Made by a program: the position numbers and the translations under genes. Source: Chrysophaeum taylorii (lineage: Eukaryota > Sar > Pelagophyceae > Pelagomonadales > Pelagomonadaceae). From it: a stretch of 64,000 nucleotides of DNA. Under the pieces are notes generated by a model. That model searched no databases, was not told the origin of the DNA, and worked only from the letters and a program-made list of their open reading frames with translations. Location: positions 1 to 64,000 of the forward strand of contig JAQMWT010000677.1 in assembly GCA_029834535.1 (NCBI GenBank), written 5' to 3'. Positions 20,801-29,051 of this stretch are shown piece after piece; positions within the stretch are counted from its first letter, which is position 1, and every line of letters starts with the position of its first letter.

Positions 20801-21997
20801 TTCGGCGCGCTCGCGGAGCGCGGGCGCGTTGGTTTCGTGCTGGATGCGCCACTGGAGCGCCTGTCGCGCCCACCGCTGCGCCTCGAGGAGCGCCGCGAGC
20901 CACGCCTCGCGGGCTTGGCGAGACTCGGCGCGCGCGACGAGCTTGCGGCGGGCGGTCGCGACGCCAAAGAGGTGCGGATCGTCCTCGTCGCGCGCGAGCA
21001 CCGCGTCGAGGTCCACCACGTCCCGCGCCTCGGGCTCCCGGACGGCCTCCGAATGAAACCACCGGAGCTCGGACCCGGCGAGACGCGCGTAGTGTCTCCT
21101 CGACCCGACCCGCAGCCAGCCCTCGCGGAACGCGCGGCACGGCTCGGGGGGCGTCCAGTGACTCGCGCGCGGGACGCCGCATCGCGCGCATCGCAGGAAC
21201 CCAAAGCTCGCGTGCTCGACGAAGATCTCGCACGAGGCCTCCTCCTCCTCCTCCTCCTCGGTCGTCGCGAGGCTTCGCTCGCCCTTCTCCTGGATGTGCG
21301 AGAGCCACCGGTCGCGCTCCTCCTCGGTCCCGCACGCGAACTCGACCGACGTCTCGCCGAACCGCGCCGTGAACCGCACCAGCTCCTTGTCCGAGGCAAA
21401 ACGCCCCGACGCGGCCGTCCGCTCGACCCGCGCGCTTCGCAGCGGACCGTACTCGGCCACGCAGGGTCCGCCGCGTGTTTTGTAGACTCTTAACGAGTCG
21501 CCTTCGCTCGTCACGAGCCGTTGTTTCCACCCTAGCTCGCGGACGGCCTTGCGCATCCAGAGCCACGCCGATAATTCCCCCGCCTCCAAAATCGGCGCCC
21601 CAGAGGCAGCGGAAAGGGCCTCGACCCACTCGCGCTTCGCGTCCATCGCGTCGGGCGCGACCGCGAGACACCAGTCGCGCTCGCGCGTCCGCACCTCGAA
21701 CCGGCACTCGGCCGGCGGAAACTTCTCGTCGCTGCGGCACGACCACACCACCTCCACGATCTCCTGGAGCAGGATCTCGCCCTTGCACCCGCTTTTCTTC
21801 GACTCGTCCTTCCAGTACCGCAGCCGTCCGACCTCCATTACGAAGTGCCGCCGGTCGAAATGCTTCTTCCACCGCCCGCCGCTCGCCTTGTAGAGCCACC
21901 CCCGCATCTCGCGCCGGTTCGTATACAGCGGACACGCACCCTCCACGACACTCCCCCGATTTTCCCCGAACACGCCATCGTACCCATCACCACTCAT
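17849..21997 (-). CDS. Second formin: triple PH, helical region, CCDC53-like repeats, FH2
   Basis: A single 1,382-residue reading frame. PH domain 1 starts at MRGWLYKASGGRWKKHFDRR (about 30-130), PH 2 follows (about 138-240) and a third PH-like domain covers about 290-375 (FREGWLRVGSRRHYARL). Residues about 400-760 form an alpha-helical, armadillo-like region in the position of FH3. An exact 24-residue duplication (AALAQLFAAKRADE...) occurs at about 778-825. Two CCDC53-like repeats (KYRKLKLMGMPEPLLRLKIQ, KYRRLKKMGLPEANLRLKMQ; each followed by AEGLDPA) lie at about 845-925. A divergent FH2 domain fills about 945-1330. The only proline run is a short PPPPP before the repeats. The product should act on actin at membranes. 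The start codon is 62 bp from the divergent gene at 22060. Confidence 0.85.
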   Translation of the reverse strand: MSGDGYDGVFGENRGSVVEGACPLYTNRREMRGWLYKASGGRWKKHFDRRHFVMEVGRLRYWKDESKKSGCKGEILLQEIVEVVWSCRSDEKFPPAECRFEVRTRERDWCLAVAPDAMDAKREWVEALSAASGAPILEAGELSAWLWMRKAVRELGWKQRLVTSEGDSLRVYKTRGGPCVAEYGPLRSARVERTAASGRFASDKELVRFTARFGETSVEFACGTEEERDRWLSHIQEKGERSLATTEEEEEEEASCEIFVEHASFGFLRCARCGVPRASHWTPPEPCRAFREGWLRVGSRRHYARLAGSELRWFHSEAVREPEARDVVDLDAVLARDEDDPHLFGVATARRKLVARAESRQAREAWLAALLEAQRWARQALQWRIQHETNAPALRERAEKLPPLEIATEPLGGRSRLAALAQRLSFADPQTIRRSEGVVSRRVGDTLRRLTSQHSLEAADARAHAVACVDCFLPLLADSECALKLCARVFDHGHQSPLELLADYALRSFAPALSEPREIAHAAATCLRLAELCARSRDGHAAVVEALRSLWDPLAARLAEAEMVFQLADDAPLPFVAALVDLVCTVATKPPGSRPRDVADRLKLLAELGRAGVLGALRKLRDAAPHLEDAENDDDDDDDDGMMRESLRGLSRARAAAAVRAMVARVDAREKSDEREATARVRDAARLVIADPLPARVAALTAHLEAALLAEPNPNALKALLSATSLLSRRAAKEAAAAAAPVAEEVKKEQRRRPAEEEEAKKEACPDTARVDAKHPAALAQLFAAKRADEIRPPQKKEAPAALAQLFAAKRADEIRPPQKKEAPEAPPPPPEEEEEEEKKDDVYSKYRKLKLMGMPEPLLRLKIQAEGLDPAKVFGGGDSQEKSFEQKEDPRLEKYRRLKKMGLPEANLRLKMQAEGLDPAQLFEATPAAKEKEEALKPAALGASPSVALRPVWWTPLDKEHWKASWWAKDDDPSKLETARAAVVARLDRLEKSFAKAPAKVVVAAPKEKAPPSASALDPKRVQAVAVALRKLKEANLGEPEALASAVSASLSGDEMDEETINLVLRSVLPPSPEADDEELEAIRQAPNHRGDEEAFVLGARTLCPRLRAHLGLAKARVTCDERVADAAGRTLRMKCAVDAVQASETFKAILRLALFAGNALNHAAASRQAAGVKLEALDKLSAAKPSVPSFSSALDFVVQVASETPDCPDPLRLADELAGPLDAIRRDEPIDDVLQTLRADADLASSEDHLKPWAQSLRRRADDLERDRDEIDSRAKRLLLYYGEDDDVQAAAWFENLRDRVHVVDTIARDLEAAKRRRQKQSTTTKQQDDAIEPGLSVLSEVATATFRIVRRASTRPAAHDDAGLIDDLLGDSDDEWTTS
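19525..19668 (-). repeat. Exact 72-bp tandem duplication inside the second formin
   Basis: Positions 19525-19596 and 19597-19668 appear identical on reading. The duplication adds 24 residues in frame, in the linker before the CCDC53-like repeats. Complete identity points to a recent event or an assembly artefact. Confidence 0.85.
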
Positions 21998-22059
21998 CGT
22001 GTGGCGAAAACTCCACTCATCTTTCCTTTACGACTAACTAACCCGCAGCTTGTTGAAAC

Positions 22060-22650
22060 ATGTTGTGGTGCCTCGTCGTCATTCTTCCTGCCGCGCACGG
22101 TCTCCTCCTCCCGACGAAGAATCTTCCGCGCGCTTTGTCGCGGTGCGCCGAGTCGTCCGACGAGGCGGAGTACCTCAAGGGCATGGTGACGAGCGAGGTG
22201 CAGGCCGCCGACACCTCCGACCGGGACATGTTGGGGCCATCCCTCCGGCTCGCGGGCGGCGGTGCGGCGGTGATTGCCGTGCTGCTGGGACTCTTCTTCG
22301 CGGCGAACCTCGACGTCCCACCCGCGAGCGCTGCAGCACCAACAACCTTCGAGCCGCGCGGCGTCACGTCTCTCGACGCGTCCGTCTTTGTCGTCGGTAC
22401 TGTGCCCTTCGTTTGGGCGGCAGTCGAGTTCTGGCGGCGCATCGCCGTCGGCGAGCCATTCGGTACGGGGCGGGACTCGGTCGTCATCGACCCTGACGAG
22501 GACCAGGTCCGACGCTTCGGGGGGCGCCGCGTTTTGGGGAAGGATGCTATCCTCGCGGCCTACGTCCTCATGACTGCCGCTGGAGCCTCCGTCGCGCTCG
22601 CCCTCGTCGCCGCGCTCCAGCTCCCCATGGACGTGCCAACACGGGTTTAA
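22060..22650 (+). CDS. Small membrane protein with plastid-type leader (unknown function)
   Basis: The 196-residue product has a signal-like N-terminus (MLWCLVVILPAAHG) followed by a basic, Ser-containing stretch (LLLPTKNLPRALSRC), compatible with a bipartite leader for a secondary plastid. The mature part has three hydrophobic helices at about 62-84, 107-124 and 165-190, with a soluble loop holding PFGTGRDSVVIDPDED. I do not recognise the family. Its start codon is 62 bp from that of the divergent formin. A decayed copy of its C-terminal half lies 0.9 kb downstream (23559-23897). Plastid location is an inference from the leader. Confidence 0.65.
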   Translation: MLWCLVVILPAAHGLLLPTKNLPRALSRCAESSDEAEYLKGMVTSEVQAADTSDRDMLGPSLRLAGGGAAVIAVLLGLFFAANLDVPPASAAAPTTFEPRGVTSLDASVFVVGTVPFVWAAVEFWRRIAVGEPFGTGRDSVVIDPDEDQVRRFGGRRVLGKDAILAAYVLMTAAGASVALALVAALQLPMDVPTRV

Positions 22651-22785
22651 TAAGGCACCCAACTGCCCTTGTCCATGATGATTCTAATCCGTATTGTGCA
22701 TGTAGACTAGACGACGATTTTTTCCCCGGAGTTTTTGCCGTTGGCTTTTTGATTGTCGACTGGTGCTTATCGTAGTAGTAGTAGT

Positions 22786-22823
<38 letters not shown>

Positions 22824-23558
22824 AGGGTGCGAAGTTGATAGCTAATCAACGCGCGCCTACAGACTTATCGCGTCGTCGACAAGAATGCGTGGACAGGATT
22901 TAAATAGGATTGCGGTTTGTCGTCTATGCGTCAATTCTGCTGCTGCTGCGCAAAAAAAAGCCTATGCGTCAAGAAGCTAATTAATTTTGACTGCACCAAG
23001 AGAAACGAACGGCCTGGCGAGCCCTAGCGGTTTATTATTCCAAGAAGTGGAACGCAAGCACACACCCCGTTGGAGTGTGCGAAGTTACTTGTTTTATTCC
23101 AAGAAACTCTCATGATTCATGTCGCGCCAACGTGGCGAGGTTAAAGAAACGCAGTCCTATTTTCAGCAGCAGCCGTTGATGCATTTGGAGGAACAGGGGG
23201 GAGAGCGCCCGCCTGATTTTCGCGTGGGCATTTGTTTCACCTGCGTGGCCAGGTATTCGGATACCGATCCTTTGCGATCACCGCTGTCGACAAACACGGG
23301 TGGTTTAGCGACGGGACACTCCTCTACGAAGTGTCGCTAGACAGTTTGGCGAAGAGACACCACCAAGGAGCGGACCTGTGGGTCTGGAGTCTCTCTGTCT
23401 TTACTTCTTCGCCTAGTCCTTCGGTTCGCTTTGTCTATTATGTTTTCGTAGACAGACATTTATTTATTTATTTATTTATTTGTTGGGGATCCCCACCCAC
23501 CCCCGGGAACAGTGACGACCACTGTCCCATCGTTGACAAATGTCTGGTTTCTGTTTAA
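22651..23558. other. Intergenic region with simple repeats
   Basis: It contains a TAG trinucleotide array at about 22770-22823, a pair of TTATTCCAAGAA repeats near 23035 and 23095, and a TTTA array at about 23458-23481. I see no gene; the open frames at 23119-23558 have no recognisable features. Confidence 0.6.
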
Positions 23559-23897
23559 AAGGCGGCGTCCTCGTTCGACGTGGTGTTGGCGAGCGCACCT
23601 AACCTGCCAAGCTTCGGGCCGCGCTGCGCCACGTCGGTTGAAGCGGGAGACATTGAGACCGTACTCGTCGTTGGCAGTCGAGTTCTTTTTCGAAGCATCG
23701 CTGGCGGTAGGCAATTCGGCACGGGGCGAGACTCGGTCATCTTCGGCGAGGACGCCGGCGCTTCGGGGGCGCGTTTTTGGGGAAGACACATCCTCGCCGC
23801 CCACGTCCTCGGAGCTGCCTCGGGAGCAGCCTACGAGGTCTTCGCCCTCGCCGCCGCGGTGCTCCGAACCCCCCTGCTAAAAGAACCCAGGGTTTAA
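23559..23897 (+). pseudogene. Decayed partial copy of the 22060 membrane-protein gene
   Basis: The open frame from about 23580 encodes QFGTGRDSVIFGEDAG and GRHILAAHVLGAASGAAYEV, which align with PFGTGRDSVVIDPDED and GKDAILAAYVLMTAAGASVA of the upstream gene. Nucleotide similarity extends from about 23585 to 23860. The leader and first membrane helix are missing and no good start exists. It is best read as a truncated tandem duplicate. Its end overlaps the 3' end of the Pro-rich gene on the other strand. Confidence 0.72.
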
Positions 23898-24563
23898 ACA
23901 AAACGCGGGTCGGCTTCCGGCGACGCGCTGCTGGACTCGTCGACGGTAGAGGGTGGTGAGGTTCGTCAAGGTCGGCGACACCGGCATGGGCGCCCAGGCG
24001 ACGGCAATCGGGACGTCGTAGCACGAGCGCGGCGGCGGCGGCGGCGGCGGCGGAAACGGTGCCGACCACGACGAGGAAGCGGCGGCGGAAGGGTAGTAGG
24101 TGTCGTCTTCGAGGACGAAGGAGCGCGGGAGCTTGGGAGCGGGCGCGGGCTTTTTATCCGCGGCGAGGGGGGAGAGGGTGTGGAGGGTCGAAGCGGAGAA
24201 CGGGGGTGTCGGGAGCTTGGGGGTTTTCTTGGCGGGCTCTGGTGGTGGTGCTGTTGCTGCGAGAGGGGAGAGCGTGTGGAGCGTCGATGCCGAGATGGGC
24301 GGCTCGGTGGTTGGAGGCCTCGCCTGCTTTGGGGTCGTGAAGCCCTCGGAGGGGATGGGCGAGAGCGCCCCGATTGGCACGAACGGGGACTTCGGAAGGG
24401 AGGGCGGCGCATCCCCCGCCTTGAGGACGTCGGCCTCGCTGTTCTTGACGGGCGTCGACAGCACGGGCTCGCTCCCGCCGACAAATGTCACGAGCGCCGA
24501 CGGCTCGAAGCTCACGGCCGTTTGCGTGCTCGCATCGACGATCATGCTTTTTGAATGAAACAT
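23877..24563 (-). CDS. Low-complexity Pro/Ser/Thr-rich protein, unknown
   Basis: The 228-residue frame starts at an ATG at 24563. It is rich in Pro, Ser and Thr and contains a duplicated block, PPISASTLHTLSPLAA and PPFSASTLHTLSPLAA (about 90 and 124), plus polyproline (PPPPPPPP) near residue 172. Many Ser-Pro and Thr-Pro sites suggest phosphorylation. No domain is recognised. Support comes from the repeat conservation and the divergent pairing with the AlkB gene (28 bp between start codons); it could still be spurious. Confidence 0.5.
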   Translation of the reverse strand: MFHSKSMIVDASTQTAVSFEPSALVTFVGGSEPVLSTPVKNSEADVLKAGDAPPSLPKSPFVPIGALSPIPSEGFTTPKQARPPTTEPPISASTLHTLSPLAATAPPPEPAKKTPKLPTPPFSASTLHTLSPLAADKKPAPAPKLPRSFVLEDDTYYPSAAASSSWSAPFPPPPPPPPRSCYDVPIAVAWAPMPVSPTLTNLTTLYRRRVQQRVAGSRPAFCLNPGFF

Positions 24564-24591
24564 AGGGTTAGTGTTAGGGTGTAAGAAGCGA

Positions 24592-25596
24592 ATGTGGCGG
24601 TGCGAGGCCTGTACCTACAAAAACGAGGAGGCCTCGTTTCTCGCGTGCGGAATGTGTGGGACCGAGCGCGGACGGCCCCTCAAGCTGCGCCGGCTCTCGG
24701 CCTCGCCAGTGCTCGTGAAGCGCGACACCAGCACGACGGAGATGGCAGTCCAGGACGACGAGATTCCTGCGCCCGTCAAGATCGTGCGCGGGATTTTGCC
24801 GCCGGCGCTCGCCGACCGGCTCCTCGATACGCTCCTGAAGGATGGCGAATGGCATCGCGGGACGTGGTCGGTGCACGGAAGAACTCACTACAATTCGAGG
24901 ACCACCCGGACGTTCGCGCTCTGCTCGGCGAACGACGCGCCTCTGGAAGAAGAAGAAGAAGAAGACACCACACGGGTCGCCGCGCCCCCCGAAGTCCGAG
25001 AGGCCACCGAATACGTCCGGGCCTACGTCGAGGCCAACGTGCAACGCGATTGGCGACCGACGTTCGCTTTCGGAAACCGATACGCGAACGGAAACGAGGC
25101 GGTCGCCTTCCACAGCGACTTTTTGATGGCTCTCGGCCCGCGACCCGTCATTGCGGGCCTCTCGCTTGGGGCCCAGCGCACTTTTCGCCTCAAAAAGAAC
25201 GACCACACCGTGACCGTCTCCCTCCCGACCCCCCACAACTCGCTCGTCGTGATGACGCACGACGCTCAGGAGCGCTGGCAGCACTCGATCGTCAAGTGCG
25301 CAGACACCAGCGTCAGGCCGCATCCGCGCGCCGGTCTCGTCCGCTTCTCGCTCACCTTCCGCATGGAACGTCCAGAGATTGCGGAAAAACTCAGCGTTAA
25401 GTGCCGCTGCGACCGCGCCGCGACCTTGAAGTGCGCGAAAGATTCTCGAATGTACTACCTCTGCTGCAACCCGGCCTCCAACGATATCCGACACAAACCA
25501 TGCGGCTTTTGGAAAAAGTGCCCCTGGGCGCAACAAGAGGCCGACAGACTCATTGCTCTCGAAAAAATGATGCGACCGCCGCCCTCCTCCTCGTGA
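24592..25596 (+). CDS. AlkB-type 2OG-Fe(II) dioxygenase with RanBP2-type and GRF-type zinc fingers
   Basis: The first ATG of the frame is at 24592 (334 residues). The N-terminus MWRCEACTYKNEEASFLACG matches a RanBP2-type zinc finger (W-x-C-x2-C ... C-x2-C). The central part is an ALKBH2/3-like dioxygenase: YNSRTTRTFALC, FGNRYANGNEAVAFHSDFL with the His-x-Asp iron ligands, LSLGAQRTFRLKK, the distal His in WQHSIVK and the 2-oxoglutarate-binding Arg in RFSLTFRM. The C-terminus has a GRF-type zinc finger (CRCDRAATLKC ... YYLCC ... CGFWKKCPW). These enzymes remove alkyl groups from DNA or RNA bases, and both fingers suggest nucleic-acid targeting. It is a likely nuclear repair enzyme. Confidence 0.9.
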   Translation: MWRCEACTYKNEEASFLACGMCGTERGRPLKLRRLSASPVLVKRDTSTTEMAVQDDEIPAPVKIVRGILPPALADRLLDTLLKDGEWHRGTWSVHGRTHYNSRTTRTFALCSANDAPLEEEEEEDTTRVAAPPEVREATEYVRAYVEANVQRDWRPTFAFGNRYANGNEAVAFHSDFLMALGPRPVIAGLSLGAQRTFRLKKNDHTVTVSLPTPHNSLVVMTHDAQERWQHSIVKCADTSVRPHPRAGLVRFSLTFRMERPEIAEKLSVKCRCDRAATLKCAKDSRMYYLCCNPASNDIRHKPCGFWKKCPWAQQEADRLIALEKMMRPPPSSS

Positions 25597-25897
25597 TATA
25601 TTACACACACGCCTACTACAACGATACTTTTGTCGTTAGTGTTCTCTGGAGAGTGTGGATATGGAAGTCGCGCGCGGCAGGATAATTAATTTAGGTGGGA
25701 CGAGGATTCGCGCGATGTCATTTAGATTTTGACGGCGGCGTTCGTTTCGTTCGTTCGTTCGTTCGTTCTCCACCGCGCGGCGACCGAACGACCGACGCGA
25801 GGATGAATGAATGACCGCGCAACGAGTCGCAGTTCTCCAAAGAATGCAACCTCAACCACCACCTAACGAAAACCACCCGCGGCATGGTGCACCAAGT
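25597..25897. other. Intergenic spacer with GTTC/CGTT repeat
   Basis: About 300 bp between the convergent AlkB and PPR genes. It contains a short TTCG tetranucleotide tract at about 25742-25770. No gene is seen. Confidence 0.6.
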
Positions 25898-27361
25898 TCA
25901 GCAGCTCGACGCTGCGTTTCGTTCTTGCATCTCGTCTCGCAGCGCGAGCGCCCGCTCCCGCCGACCCCCCTTCTCGCACGCCGAGATCGCCACACTGTAC
26001 GTGATTTGATCCGGCTCGACGCCACGTTGTTGACGCATCTCGTCGAGCAGACCGAGCGCTTCGTCGACGCGGTCGCTCCTCGCGCACGCCGAGAGAGCGG
26101 CGTTATACGTGATCAGGTCTGGCGCGATCCCTTCTCGCCGCATCTCGTCGAGCAGCGAAAGCGCCTTCTGCCACTGCCCTCCCTTTCCGCAGGCCGAGAT
26201 CGCCGCGTTGTACGCGATCACGTCGGGCTCGAGGCGGCGGCGGCCACCATGTTGTCCTCCTCGCAGTTCGTCGAGCAGCGAAACCGCCTTCTCCCACTGA
26301 CCCCCCTTCCCGCACGCCGAGATCGCCGCGCCGTACGCGATCACGTCCGGCTCCAGACGGTATCGTCGCATCTCGCCGAGCAGCACAAGTGCCTTTTCCC
26401 ACTGGCCGCCCTTCTCGCACGCCGATATCGCGGCTCCAAACGTGATCACGTCCGGCTTGACGTGGTACGCGTCTTCGCGCATTTCGTCGAGAAGAGCGAG
26501 CGCTTTCTCCCACTGGCCGCCCTTTCCGCACGCCGAGATCGCCGCGTTGTACACGACCACGTTCGGTTTGAGGTGCTTGTGGGGTCTCATTTCGTCGAGC
26601 AGCGCGAGCGCCTTCTCCCACTGGCCGCCGCCCTTGTCGCAAGCCGCGATCAGCGCGCCGTAGGTCACCACGTCTGGCTGGAGACGGTCGCGTCGTCGCA
26701 TCTCGTCGAACAGCGCCAGCGCCTGCTTCCACTTTCCAGCCTTCCCGCACGCCGAGATCGCACCATTGTATGTGATCACATCGGGTCCGAGACGCGCGTT
26801 CCGCATTTCCTCCAGCAGCTCGACGACCTTTTCCCACGCGCGGGCCTCGACGCACGCCGCGATCGCGACGTTGTAAACGATCGCGTCTGGCTCGAGGCCA
26901 TCATCTTCTCGCATCTCGTCGATAAGAGCGAGTGCCTTCTCCCACTGCCCGGCCTTCTCGCAGGCCGATATCACGGCGCCGTACGTGATCACGTCCGGCT
27001 CGAGCTGGTCGCGTCGTCGCATCTCGTCGAGCAGCGCGATCGCGCGCTTCCACCTGCCGCCTCTGCCGCACGCCGAGATCAACGCATTGTACGTGATCAC
27101 GCTTGGTTCCACGTCGCCTCGTCGCATCTCTTCGAGGAGCGCGAGAGCCTTGTTTGGCTTGCGAATCCTCCCGAAGGCATTGATGAAGCTCGTGTACAAC
27201 TGCGGCGACCTGAGCGGCCGCATTTCGCGCAGCGCTCTGTCGATCTCGGCGGGGCTTTTAAGCGTTTTCAGCCGCCGGACCGCGTCTTGCGTCGTCGACA
27301 AGCTCAGGGCGTCGCACACGACGACGACGACGACCATGGTGGGGAGCACCAATCCAGCCAT
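25898..27361 (-). CDS. P-class pentatricopeptide repeat (PPR) protein
   Basis: From the ATG at 27361 the product has 487 residues. After a hydrophobic leader (MAGLVLPTMVVVVVVCDALS) there are about twelve PPR units of about 35 residues with the recurrent pattern DVITYNAxISACGKGGQWEK and ALALLDEMR. PPR proteins bind organellar RNA sequence-specifically and act in its processing, stability or translation. The leader suggests import through the secretory route into a plastid, or into mitochondria. Repeats are very similar to each other, which suggests recent expansion. The frame is open further upstream through an Ser-rich stretch to 27466, but 27361 is the best start. Confidence 0.88.
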   Translation of the reverse strand: MAGLVLPTMVVVVVVCDALSLSTTQDAVRRLKTLKSPAEIDRALREMRPLRSPQLYTSFINAFGRIRKPNKALALLEEMRRGDVEPSVITYNALISACGRGGRWKRAIALLDEMRRRDQLEPDVITYGAVISACEKAGQWEKALALIDEMREDDGLEPDAIVYNVAIAACVEARAWEKVVELLEEMRNARLGPDVITYNGAISACGKAGKWKQALALFDEMRRRDRLQPDVVTYGALIAACDKGGGQWEKALALLDEMRPHKHLKPNVVVYNAAISACGKGGQWEKALALLDEMREDAYHVKPDVITFGAAISACEKGGQWEKALVLLGEMRRYRLEPDVIAYGAAISACGKGGQWEKAVSLLDELRGGQHGGRRRLEPDVIAYNAAISACGKGGQWQKALSLLDEMRREGIAPDLITYNAALSACARSDRVDEALGLLDEMRQQRGVEPDQITYSVAISACEKGGRRERALALRDEMQERNAASSC

Positions 27362-27481
27362 CGACAACAACAAGCGAAGAAGAAGAAGAAGAAGAGGGTT
27401 TGAATGAATGAAGTTGCTCCTAACAAAAAAAAAATACGACGACGACGACGACGACGACGACGACAATGACCTCCTTCTTCT

Positions 27482-29051
27482 TCATTTTGATGAGTCGCGG
27501 CGGCCGATGGCCGCGCGTTTAATATTATCGAGGAGTTCGTCGGCTCGTTTGTCGCCTGGTGGCGCGAAGGTTCGGGCGTGCGACGCGGGGGCAATCGCGG
27601 CGTCGAGGGCCCCTTTTTTTGGCCCGGAGAGAGGCCAGGTTGTAGTTAGGGCCTGGACGTGCGAGGGGTCGGCGGCGCAGGCCTGCTCGAAGAGTGCTTC
27701 GGCGTTCAGGAGCGTCCCGAGGTCGGAGAGGACGCCCGCGTCGTCGGGGCGTCGGGCGTCGCGCGAAAGATCGAGGTAGGCTCGGACGTAAAGCGCGGAG
27801 TAGACATCCTCGAGCTCGAGGAGGAGAGCGTCGGTTTCCTGGGAAAGGCCCGACATCGTGGGCTCGGCGGCCCAGGCGGTCCGGAGTGCCGTCGCGGCCG
27901 CGAGGAGGTCGGTCTCGAAGCGCGCGAGGTTGAGAAGGAGATTGGGCGCGGGGACCACGACTAGCGCTGAGGATGTCGAGGCGGGCGCGGGGGTCGGCGG
28001 CCGCGAGGGCGGCGTGGACGACCGGGACGGGGTCGGCAAAAGTCCGAGGCGATTGACATGTCGTCGCAGAGGAATTTGTTGGAGCGCCACCGGGCGAGCT
28101 GGGCGCGGGACCGGCAAAAAATTGGCCGCGACGAGCGCGACGAGAACGAGGGCTCGCGTCGGGCGTCGCGCCCTTCGCCCCCCCCAGGCCAGCGCGGCCG
28201 CGAGGGTGGGAACGAAGACGATGGCGTCGGGGACGTACGAATAGCGGTCGGCGCCGAGAGTGCCGACGTGGTCCGAGAGCAGACCGAGCGCGGGGGCGGC
28301 GGCGATGGCGAAACAAAACGCCATCGACGGCTCGAGCCGAGCGCCGCGGAAGCCACGAGGACGGCCGCGGCCGCCGCGGCGTGGGGTGCGTACCGCGGAA
28401 AAACGGTGGGAACAAAGTACCTCACAGCGCGGTGACGGAAGGCAAAGAAGCGTGCTCCCAACAACCGGCGAGGGCCCGAGCGAAAACCGAGGGAGGCTCG
28501 AGGCGCCGTAGTCTCGGCCGCGTAGTACGCGCAGGCTGCGGCAGCGAGACTCGGAAGAGCCGTCGCGGGACGGCGAAGCAGGAGGAACGCGAAGAGCGAG
28601 AGGGTTGCCGCCTTGGAGAAGACGCTCAGGGTGAAGCACGCGACGGCCGTCCTTTGGTCGAGGAAACCCGGCGCGCGCGAAGATCGCGGCGAGAAGGTAT
28701 CCGTTGGCCGAGGGCCAGGCGACGACCTCGACGCGGTCTGGGTGGAGGCCGAGGATAAGAGCGGAAGCGCACGCGGGTTCCGTGTCGCCCACCCATCGCC
28801 TCTCCCACGCGTTCGCGACCGCGACGTTGGCTGTGCGAAGGACGACCGACCAGACCCCCCCCCCATCCCGAGGCGCGCGAGCATCGTGACGGGCTCGTAG
28901 ACCCCCAGGACACCCCTCAAGTTCGTGAGGATATCGAGGGGCTTCTCCAGTTTTCGACGACGTCGTCGCGGAGAAAGTAGACGCGTCCTCAATACAGAAA
29001 CTGGCCGTCCCAGAGAGCCACCGCGACCTCGCAAAGGACGAATGCCCTCAT
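27482..29051 (-). pseudogene. TMTC-like multi-membrane O-mannosyltransferase gene with many frameshifts
   Basis: Pieces of one protein lie in three frames on the minus strand. They are: an N-terminal MRAFVLCEVAVALWDGQFLY, NLRGVLGVYEPVTMLARLG, GYLLAAIFARAGF, FLDQRTAVACFTLSVFSKAA, then LSDHVGTLGADRYSYVPDAI and the loop LARWRSNKFLCDDMSIAS. A TPR-like C-terminus follows (27482-27960). The order and the ADRYSYVPD motif fit the TMTC family (ER membrane protein O-mannosylation; several membrane helices then TPRs). At least five one-base changes are needed, most at homopolymers (C9 near 28855, TTT near 28670, TTTT near 28050, A7 near 27615). Either it is a decaying gene or this stretch has sequence errors. 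Confidence 0.62.

Noticed and set aside
18240-21493. Long plus-strand open frames (713 and 793 codons) antisense to the second formin
   Set aside because: They are Arg/Ser/Ala-rich shadows caused by high GC. The minus strand encodes recognisable PH, CCDC53-like and FH2 sequence.
24563-24592. Use of the upstream in-frame GTG at 24571 as AlkB start
   Set aside because: Nuclear genes start at ATG. The ATG at 24592 leaves the RanBP2 finger intact (MWRCEAC).
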